Origin: Tubiluchus corallicola
Taxonomy: Eukaryota > Priapulida > Priapulimorpha > Priapulimorphida > Tubiluchidae
Direction: 5' to 3'
Length of the DNA stretch: 29,031 nt
Assembly (NCBI GenBank): GCA_030141605.1
Contig: JAQGDQ010000187.1
Span: forward strand, 391,501 to 420,531
The position numbers and the translations under genes were made by a program. The notes beneath the pieces are model-generated. The model saw nothing but the letters and a program-made list of their open reading frames with translations. It had not been told where the DNA came from and searched no databases. Position 1 is the stretch's first letter. Every line of letters begins with the position of its first letter. This document shows positions 22,019 through 29,031 of this stretch, one piece after another.

Positions 22019-23992
22019 TTGGCTGATAAAATCAACCGGCTTATAGCACAGTTACATGTTATGACAGAACTTCATGGACTTGACAAATCATCTCATTCAC
22101 ATAATTTACCTTCTGCCTCCACACCTACTGTTACTAGAGGAATACTTGTTAGTGTTAGGAAAAAACAAAAAATGTATGTCACATTATTTAAATCTAATGA
22201 TGTGAATAAGCAAAATAAATATAAAACATATGCCTATATCCTGAATAAATTAAAAAATAAAAGCAAAGAACTATATTATATTAAGAAATTTCAGTCAACA
22301 AATAAAGATATTAAATCAATGTGGAAAATAATCAATGAACTAGTAAAACTAAAAGCCCAAAAGAATTGTCCTACTAAATTAGTTATTAATAATGACAAAT
22401 AACCCAACCCCAGTTAATGGCTGATAAATTTAATAAGTTTTCTGTTGAAGTTGGATCAACATTGGCACAAAATATTCCAAATGTCAATAAGCATCATCTT
22501 TCGTATTTAACTGGTAATCTCGCTAATGAATTTAGATTTGAACCTACTAATGAAGTAGAAGTGCTTTCATTATTAACAAGACTTAAGGGTAACAAAGCCC
22601 CTGGTGCAGATGGTGTCAGTAATTTTTTTGTTAAAATCGCTAGTTACATCATTTCGAAGCCATTAACTTTTATAATTAATCAATCATTTAATACTGGTAT
22701 TTTTCCCGAACAGCTTAAACTCACTAAAGTAATTCCTGTTTATAAATCAAATAGTAAAACTAAGTTATCTAATTATCGACCAATTTCACTATTAAGTGTT
22801 TTTTCTAAAATACTCGAAAAAAATCGCATTTAATCAACTGTCCTCTTTTCTTTTACAAAACAAAGTTTTATATGACTATCAATTCGGTTTTCGAAAGTCG
22901 CATTCAACAGCATTAGCATTAATTGAAATAACTAATAAAATTGTAGAGGCGCTTGATAATGATCAGTATGTCTGTGGTCTGTTTATAGATTTATCAAAGG
23001 CATTTGATACGGTAAATCATTGTATTCTTCTAGACAAATTGCATTATTATGGTATAAGACATTCAGCTCAATCATGGTTCAAAAGTTATCTTTGTGATCG
23101 TCTCCAGTATGTCGAACTAAATGGATGTAAATCCAATACACTTCCAATTAAGCATGGTGTTCCCCAAGGTTCTACTCTAGGACCACTTTTATTTCTCTAT
23201 ATATAAATGATATGCCACTAAGTTGCTCAAATTTAATCTTCAGACTTTTTGCAGATGACACAAATATTTTTTTAAGTGATTCAAATATAGATAACTTGGA
23301 GAGTGTTATGAATACCCAGTTAAATAAAGTAACAGAATGGTTGAATGTCAATAAGCTCTCAATGAATATTAATAAATCTAACTTCATGCTTCTAAAAAAG
23401 AAAAGGAGAACACCATCAAGAAATATAACAATAGTTCTTAGTAATGTTATTGTTGAAAAGAAAGTTACATGTTAAATATATGGGAATATTTCTTGATGAG
23501 CACCTAGACTGGAAGTACCAAATAAGTATAATAAAGCATAAATTGAGTAAAACCTTGGGAATCATCTATAAATTACGCAAGTTTGTTAATAGAGAAACAT
23601 TGATGAAAATCTATTACAGTTTAGTCTACCCATATCTAATATATGGCGTCATGTCTTGGGGTGGTGTATATAAAAGTAATCTGGAAGCTTTACAAATTAC
23701 CCAGAACAAAATTATCAAACTAATATATCATGTAAGGTATGACCATCCCACAAATATAATTTATTTGTCTGTTAAAACTCTTAAAGTGAAAGAAATATAT
23801 GACATGTATTGTCTTCATTTCATGTATCACTATCATAATTCACTACTTCCACCAGCTTTTCAGTCATACTTTAGTCCAGTTTCAAATCAACATGATCATT
23901 ACACAAGATATTCAGTCGAAAACTATGTACTCCCCTTTCCAAAAACAAATATAATGAAACAGTCATCAAAATATAATGCTATTAAAATATGA
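22019..23992 (+). pseudogene. Non-LTR retrotransposon ORF2 remnant: RT and C-terminal region
   Basis: Five frame segments in order cover the polyprotein. These are the linker (22019-22402, containing VTRGILVSVRKKQKMY), the early RT (22417-22833, with NKAPGADGVS and NYRPISLLSVFSKILEK), the RT palm (22796-23206, with GLFIDLSKAFDTV and GVPQGSTLGPLLF), the catalytic FADD at 23248-23259, and the thumb/C-terminal part (23444-23992, starting VKYMGIFLDEHLDW). Breaks are a stop at about 22400, frameshifts near 22820 and 23470, and a stop at 23206. Weak similarity continues to about 24100. The element cannot encode an active enzyme. Pre-RT spacing and the GFRKSHST block favour the CR1/L2/Daphne-like group, though clade assignment needs a tree. 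Confidence 0.88.
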
Positions 23993-24330
23993 TCATCAAT
24001 TCCGCGTGAAATGAAAACTCTTAATCTTTATCAATTTAAAAAGCATCAAAGAATTACCTACCACAACGGCATAATCAACTCACAATTTTACTCATCCTGA
24101 TCTTAAGTTACTAACAAAACTTATTTTGTTCTAATGTATGCTATAACTGATGAAAATGTAATGTTAATTGTCAATTGTTTCACTTATCTGGAGGAGGACT
24201 CGAAAGCTAAATGCTCCTTCCTCCTCCTCACAGTAACTCGCATAGTTTATTTTTTTTCAATGTTATCATAATTCATAATTGACCTACAGCCTCTAATGTA
24301 TCACAGGTAATGTTTCAAAATTATTACACA
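22019..24330 (+). mobile_element. 5'-truncated CR1/L2/Jockey-group non-LTR retrotransposon
   Basis: The element retains the linker between endonuclease and RT, the RT, the C-terminal region and a 3' UTR. The endonuclease is missing, as usual for 5'-truncated target-primed insertions. At 24190-24229 the 3' UTR forms a GGAGGAGGA/TCCTCCTCC hairpin around CTCGAAAGCTAAATGC, a feature seen in this group. The 3' boundary was placed before the gag-like frame of the BEL element; neither target-site duplication nor a clear terminal tail was resolved. The 5' limit could lie anywhere near 21990-22130. Confidence 0.85.
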
Positions 24331-25209
24331 CATACACACGGTAAAGTACAAAGTAAAGTCCCTAAATTAGAAATCAAAAGTTTTAGTAGGGATCTAAGTG
24401 ATGTGGAAAAATTTCAGCATCTTTAGTTGAAACTTACTGGTGCAGCAGCTCGTTCTATAGATGGTTACGTAACTTGCAAAGAGAATTATCCTACTGATTT
24501 GTCAGTGCTTAAAGAACCCTTTGGTAATGAAGATGTTTTGCTTGATAGACATTACAAAGCTCTGTCTTCTTTAGAATGTGTTGGTGAAGGTGCAGATGTT
24601 GCGCAGTTTTTTAGATAGGCTTGAAGTCCATTTGCGTTCTATAGAGCGTGCTGGAAGAAAAATAGATGATTATATGGTAGTTCCACTAATAACTAGCCGC
24701 TTACCCAAATCTGTGCTTGCAGCTATTCGAGATTCACTGAAAAGCGTAAGTCTTGGACCACCGAAGACCTTCGTGACCGTTTGCAGAATTATGTTGCTAA
24801 CTTGGAAGCTGTTGAAGAAGAAGCTTCTTCACTTGGTGCTCTTCGGAAGCCAGATCTCTTCAACCGTAAGCCTGATTATTCCAAATCACAGAGTGTTTCT
24901 CGAGGTGAGAGTGTATTGCAGGTAGTGGATCAGCCTAAGAAGACAGCACCCCAGTCGCGGCAAAAACCCAGTAACGCTTCTGGTAGGAAAATTCTTTGTA
25001 CTGTTCATTCTAGTGCTGCAGCTTGTAAAGCACTTTTAGCCTTTAGGTGCCTTAAGTGTTTAAGCGTTAACCATTATGCACCTAACTGTAAGACTTCACG
25101 TGTTTGTGTCCATTGTAGCCGACCAGGTCATCACCGAAGTCTTTGTTTAAAGAAGTTTCCCCCGGTAACAGGTGCTGTTGCAGATGCGAATAGTCATCCT
25201 GATGTTTAG
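24310..25209 (+). pseudogene. BEL/Pao gag remnant with two CCHC zinc knuckles
   Basis: It begins near VPKLEIKSF, the usual gag 'LPKLxLPxF' start of this family, but the tract between this and LSDVEKFQHL is shorter than usual, implying an internal deletion. A TAG stands at 24424-24426, and frame changes occur near 24600 and 24765. The central segment includes LTGAAARSIDGY and ENYPTDLSVLKEPFG, typical of the DUF1759-type capsid region. Near the end two perfect C-x2-C-x4-H-x4-C knuckles appear: CLKCLSVNHYAPNC and CVHCSRPGHHRSLC. These would bind the element's RNA. Confidence 0.88.
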
Positions 25210-25258
25210 TTTCCAACTACATAAGCTATTTCAGAAAAGGCTCTGTATTCAACTACCT

Positions 25259-25800
25259 CGGTGAGCGTATGTATGCAAACTGCTTCTTGCATTGTAAGTA
25301 ATCCTGTTACTAATCAAAGGGTTTAAGTTTAATGCAACGCTTGATTTTAGGAAGTGCTTGTTCTTATATAACTGAACGTTTAGCTGTGCAATTAGGCATT
25401 AAGCCAACTAAATGTGAGTTTTTACAAATTGCTACTTTTGGCAGTCATACCTTATCTAGGGTACCGTGCTTTACAACACGTGTTAATTTGATTACTAAAG
25501 AAAATTTGTACCTACCGTTAGTTGTCCGCGTAGTTGAATGCATATCTTCCCCTACATTGCGTGAACCTTTGCCACGTGAAATAGCTGATTTTCTAGAACG
25601 TACTTACGGCTATAGTTTAGCCGATGACTATTGTAATCCAAACCATCATATCAATACCACAGATTTGTTAATTGGTAGTGATTACTACTTCCAAACTCTT
25701 TTGCCATTTAAGGAAGAAATTAGACCTGGTTGCAACATGTTTAGGATACGTCTTAGGAGGAACATATCCAAATTTCAAGAAAACTGCTTTAGTCCCTGAG
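25259..25800 (+). pseudogene. BEL/Pao aspartic protease region (DUF1758-like), catalytic Asp lost
   Basis: A family-like lead-in (CMQTASCIVSNPV) precedes a stop at about 25324. The frame from 25332 reads RLILGSACSYITERLA, which corresponds to the protease active-site neighbourhood, but the Asp of the D-S/T-G-S tetrad is not present. Downstream TTDLLIGSDYYFQTLL matches the second conserved block (family 'LIGxDY'). A frame shift then occurs around 25740-25800 into the frame carrying the pre-RT linker. The region is inactive as read. Confidence 0.8.
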
Positions 25801-26760
25801 CACAAAGCTGGATTACTTTGCATAGAACCAGGTATTACAACTGATGGTTTAGTTACTTTGGAGAAAGACAGCTTAGAAACATCATTAGCAGCCTTTGATC
25901 GTAGTATCAACAAAATAAACATGACATTAATTTGGATGTAAACCGATTTTGGGATTTAGACTTGTTGGGAATTTCTGACTGCCCAACAAGTGCTGGAGAT
26001 TTAGAAGCTAAAAAGAATTTTGATAATACTATTAACTATCGTGACGGCCGCTATTACGTATCATGACCTTGGCGATGTAGACAAGATATACTTCCTGATA
26101 ATTTGCACTTTCACTAGGCCAATTAAAATCTTACTTGCGTCGTTTAGTTAAACAACCACAGTTCTTAGAGAAATATGACAGTGTCATTCAGGATCAGTTA
26201 GAAAAAAGGTATCATTGAGCCTGTTACCGAAGATACCGTTACAGGTAAAACTATTCATTATATTCCTCATCACCCAGTTATCACACCCCCCCCCCCCCAG
26301 AGAGCTAGCACTAAATTAAGAATAGTTTATAATGCCTATGCTAAGGTAAATAAATCTAGTCCGTTCCTAAATGACTGTTTATACCGCGGTCCTGTTCTAA
26401 TGCCTGACTGATGTGGTGTACTTCTTCGTTTCAGGATGCACGAGTACGGATTAGTTAGGGACATTGAGAAGGCCTACCTTGCAGTTGGTTTACATGAGCC
26501 TGATCGAGACGTCACACGTTTTCTTTGATTAAAGGATATTGGTAGCACTGATCCTACTGGTAACTTGCGAATATTTCGTTTTACTCGCTGTCCGTTTGGC
26601 ACTCTGAGTAGCCCATGGATGCTAGCAGGTACTGTCCAGCATCATCTTAGTAAAATGTCTGGTAAGATACCCATTGCGAGTCGCATTCTAGCTAACATGT
26701 AGCTGGTGTTGCCACAACTGATGAAGCCATTTCCTTCTAAAAATTAGCTAAAGATCTGTT
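25801..26760 (+). pseudogene. BEL/Pao reverse transcriptase remnant lacking the YxDD box
   Basis: The pre-RT segment (FWDLDLLGIS, about 25940-25975) and RT blocks LEKRYH-like, KLRIVYNAYAKVNKSSPF, GLVRDIEKAYLAVGL and FRFTRCPFGTLSSPW appear in order. They are interrupted by stops (for example near 26065, 26409 and 26528) and by a C13 run at 26286-26298. Where the catalytic YxDD box should follow the ILANM block (about 26690-26705), the sequence goes directly into the next conserved segment after a small deletion. It therefore cannot be catalytic. Consistent with the neighbouring gag and integrase. Confidence 0.87.
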
Positions 26761-27834
26761 TTCCACGGCATCTACAAATTTGAGGGAATGGGGTTTTAAT
26801 AACCTAGAGTTTATTGCTTCTCTTCCTGAGGAAGATAAAATTGCATCCTCAGAAATTAAAGTATTAGGATTAAAATGGAACACCAAGGATGACACATTGT
26901 CTATTTCGCATAAGATTGATGTAAACATGCACAATTGTTCCACTAAACGTGAGATATTAAAACAAGTTGCAGTCGTTTGACCCCTGTGGTTATGCATCTC
27001 CGCTTACACTTGATGCAAAGTTGTTTTAACTCAACTTTGGGTAGAAAAGTATGGCTGGGACCAGCCACTTAGTAAGCATCATTTAGAACAATGGAAATTG
27101 ATTGCTGATCGCTTGTACACCATTTTTTCTTTGTATATAGCCCGTTGTGTTTGTACAAATATGGATGATGATATTTTATTTGATCTGTTATGTTTTACTG
27201 ATACTTCTATGTATGCTTATGCTTGTGTTGTCTTTTTACGCCAGGTACTTCATGATGGGCAGGTTAGAGTGGATTTGGTCTTTTGAAAGACTCGCCTCGC
27301 TCCAAAGAATGTCAGCATTCCACGCTTAAAACTTTTTGGAGTTTTAGTTGGCACTCGAGCTGTTAACTATGTTTGTCAAGAACTTAAGTTGAATACTGTA
27401 GCATGTACACTATTTACTGACTCTTTGTGCGTATTATACTGGTTAAAGTCTAGTAAACCTCTTAACGTTTGTGCACAACAGTGTAGTAGACAATTTTTTC
27501 TTTCGCTATGTACCATTTGAGCGGAACATTGCTGATTGTGCTACCAGGCCAAATTTTGGTCCGTTATCTGAAAGTTGGTTTCATGTGCCTGAATTTTTGC
27601 TTTCTGAAAAAACGCAAATGGCCTACTTGTGATTTGCCTTCTCTTACATCTTTGCAATTAGAGCAGATAGAGGCAGAGGTCAAAACTAAAGAGTCTAAAG
27701 AAATGATTGCTTTTGAACCTGTTCTTAGTGCTACAGATAATGTTAAATGTGATCTTACTTTGTCATATCAGTTAACAAGTTCTCTTCTCTTCTCAGGTTG
27801 CTTCGAACGACGTGCTACGTCTTTAAAGCTGTGA
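26761..27834 (+). pseudogene. BEL/Pao connection and RNase H-like region
   Basis: The segment from 26780 (NLREWGFNNLEFIASLP, then IKVLGLKWNTKDDTL) is the post-RT connection typical of the Peptidase_A17-annotated part of BEL polyproteins. Near 27190-27330 the block MYAYACVVFLR and, in another frame, APKNVSIPRLKL match the RNase H-like region. NIADCATRPNFGPLS at about 27525-27570 is the conserved block ahead of integrase. At least four frame breaks occur. From 27570 to 27834 the sequence remains open but the match weakens. Confidence 0.8.
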
Positions 27835-27853
27835 AACGGTTTCGTAATCCGAC

Positions 27854-28246
27854 TTGGAAGAGTCAACTTTAGCATGGGTGAGGCAGGCACATCGCCTTTT
27901 CACTCCTGAGCAGCTGAGAAATACGAAAAATTTAGGTCTCATCATAGATGAGGATGGTATTATTCTATATACAGGACGCTTAGATAACCTAATTAGTTAT
28001 GGTTCTCAAAGGTGTATCCTCTTACCTAAGGATCATGAATTTACAAAATTAGTGGTAAGACATGTTCATGTTACTAATTTACATCCTGGCCCATCTCAGA
28101 CACTCGCATTAGTGCGTCAAAAATATTGGATTTCCAGTGGGCGTATTGTCACCCGCCGGGTTTTGTCTGACTGTCAATCATGTCGTACAATTGATGGGGT
28201 CCTTACGCCTTACCTAAAATGGCGGACCTTCCTTTATCACGGATAA
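27854..28246 (+). pseudogene. BEL/Pao integrase N-terminal zinc-binding region
   Basis: A 130-codon frame carries ILLPKDHEFTKLVVRHVH, then LHPGPSQTLALVRQKYWI and LSDCQSCR. This is the H-H-C-C zinc-finger pattern (integrase_H2C2) that precedes the catalytic core and supports tetramer assembly on element ends. The paired His (VRHVHVTNLH) and paired Cys (CQSC) are all intact. A stop ends the frame at 28246, just before the core, so the product is separated from it by a frame change. Confidence 0.88.
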
Positions 28247-28795
28247 AAGTCACTAAACCTTTTTTGTATTGTGGACTCGACTACTTCGGTCCAGTAAGGG
28301 TAAAGATTTTTTAGAGTGGGTAACACCGTGTTCGCGAAGGCACGGATTTGTCGTTTTACATGTTTTGTCACCCGTGGGGTCCACTTAGAGTTAGTCCACA
28401 ATCTGACAGCAGAACATTTTGCACTTTGTCTGCAAAGATTTTTTGCTAGGCGTGGGCTTCCAAAGTTTATTCTCTCTGATAAATTTTCATCATTTAAACT
28501 AGCTCATGAAACTATTAATTACATCTTTGTGAATGCTGTATTAGACTCAGTTATTGCTAAAGGGGTGGAATGGCATTTTATAACACCAAAGGCAGCTTGG
28601 ACATATGGCGTCTATGAACGTTTGAACAGCTTGGTTAAAAAGGCGCTTAGAAAGACTATAGCTAGTCGCCCCTTAACACCTGTGCAGCTAACTACTTTAA
28701 TTACACAGGTAGAGTCTATGATTAATAATAGACCCATTGTCTGTGTGGATGCAGATATAAATTCATCTGTTGCTCTTACACCTATAGGTTCTTGA
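28247..28795 (+). pseudogene. BEL/Pao integrase catalytic core (D,D-45-E retained in two frames)
   Basis: The first catalytic Asp sits in CGLDYFGPV (GAC 28279-28281). A frameshift and stop near 28312 follow. The frame from 28316 then holds CFVTRGVHLELVHNL, the second Asp in LSDKFSSF (GAT 28478-28480), and the catalytic Glu in YERLNSLVKKAL (GAA 28616-28618), 46 residues after the second Asp. ESMINNRPI follows as usual. All three acidic residues survive, but the first is in another frame. The frame ends at a TGA near 28793. Confidence 0.88.
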
Positions 28796-29031
28796 ATCTA
28801 TACCTGATTTCGATTATGATGTTCGGGACTTCCTTGCTGGCAAGAAAGTTTAAGCAAGGAATTTACTCAACGTTTGGAAGAAAGGTCGATTTTACCTCGA
28901 TCGTTTTTGGGACATCTAGCGATCAGAATACCTTTCTAGTCTTCGTGAGCGTCATCAGACTTATGTTAAACAAGGGAAGGTGACTCGACAACCTTCCCCG
29001 TGGACAATGGCGATACGGGAAAATATTAGAG
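28796..29031 (+). pseudogene. BEL/Pao integrase C-terminal segment (DUF5641-like), cut by window edge
   Basis: Scattered over frames, blocks such as ESIPDFDYDVRDFLAGKKV and EYLSSLRERHQTYVKQGK (about 28925-28980) match the C-terminal extension characteristic of BEL/Pao integrases, where a conserved 'EYLxxLRERH' motif is expected. It continues past the right edge. Confidence 0.8.

Larger units (their letters stand above)
24310..29031 (+). mobile_element. BEL/Pao LTR retrotransposon, degenerate, open at right edge
   Basis: Domain order is gag with zinc knuckles, retropepsin-like region, RT, RNase H-like/connection region, integrase zinc-binding, integrase core and the BEL-specific C-terminal segment. 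This order and the individual motifs are diagnostic of BEL/Pao elements. No envelope gene is seen in the visible part. The 5' LTR and gag start are not present before 24310, where the non-LTR element ends, so the 5' side is deleted or displaced. The 3' LTR, if any, lies beyond the window. Numerous stops, frameshifts and small deletions show that it is inactive. Confidence 0.9.

Overview
The window is AT-rich nuclear DNA of an invertebrate animal. Coding sequence lies in short exons with GT-AG introns (one GC-AG), an interstitial TTAGGG tract is present, and the mobile elements (BEL/Pao, CR1/L2/Jockey-like and RTE-like non-LTR elements, PIF/Harbinger) are types common in invertebrate genomes. 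The phylum cannot be fixed from sequence alone; a cnidarian, lophotrochozoan or invertebrate deuterostome would all fit. No bacterial or organellar feature was seen.

Layout. (1) 752-9316, + strand: the last eight coding exons of an ecto-5'-nucleotidase (CD73/NT5E type). The 5' exons lie beyond the left edge. Its introns hold a GA microsatellite, a decayed antisense Harbinger transposase fragment, a 172-bp tandem duplication, hairpin-forming repeats and a foldback-like element with inverted arrays of a short degenerate unit. A poly(A) signal at 9446 is followed almost at once by about 155 bp of (CT)n. (2) 9637-15031: no gene recognised; CT-rich and CA-rich low-complexity DNA, an antisense inverted copy of a repeat also found in the nucleotidase intron, and a decayed non-LTR reverse-transcriptase fragment on the minus strand. 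(3) 15090-19164, + strand: a complete seven-exon cytosolic-type sulfotransferase predicted at 328 aa; one intron uses a GC donor. (4) 19165-21478: nothing recognised. (5) 21479-21631: a degenerate TTAGGG tract flanked by an inverted repeat. (6) About 22019-24330: a 5'-truncated, frameshifted non-LTR retrotransposon. (7) About 24310 to the right edge: a BEL/Pao LTR retrotransposon with gag, protease, RT, RNase H-like and integrase regions in order, broken by stops and frameshifts and running off the window.

The two host genes are in the same direction, and both products belong to nucleotide-linked metabolism: extracellular AMP to adenosine, and PAPS-dependent sulfonation releasing PAP. Nothing in the sequence shows they are functionally coupled. 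I found no convincing undescribed system. The most useful leads are the GC-AG intron, a possible in-frame 69-nt cassette exon in the sulfotransferase P-loop, paired cysteine loss in the nucleotidase, the loss of the sulfotransferase dimerisation motif, the foldback-like element, and the telomere-like tract inside an inverted repeat.
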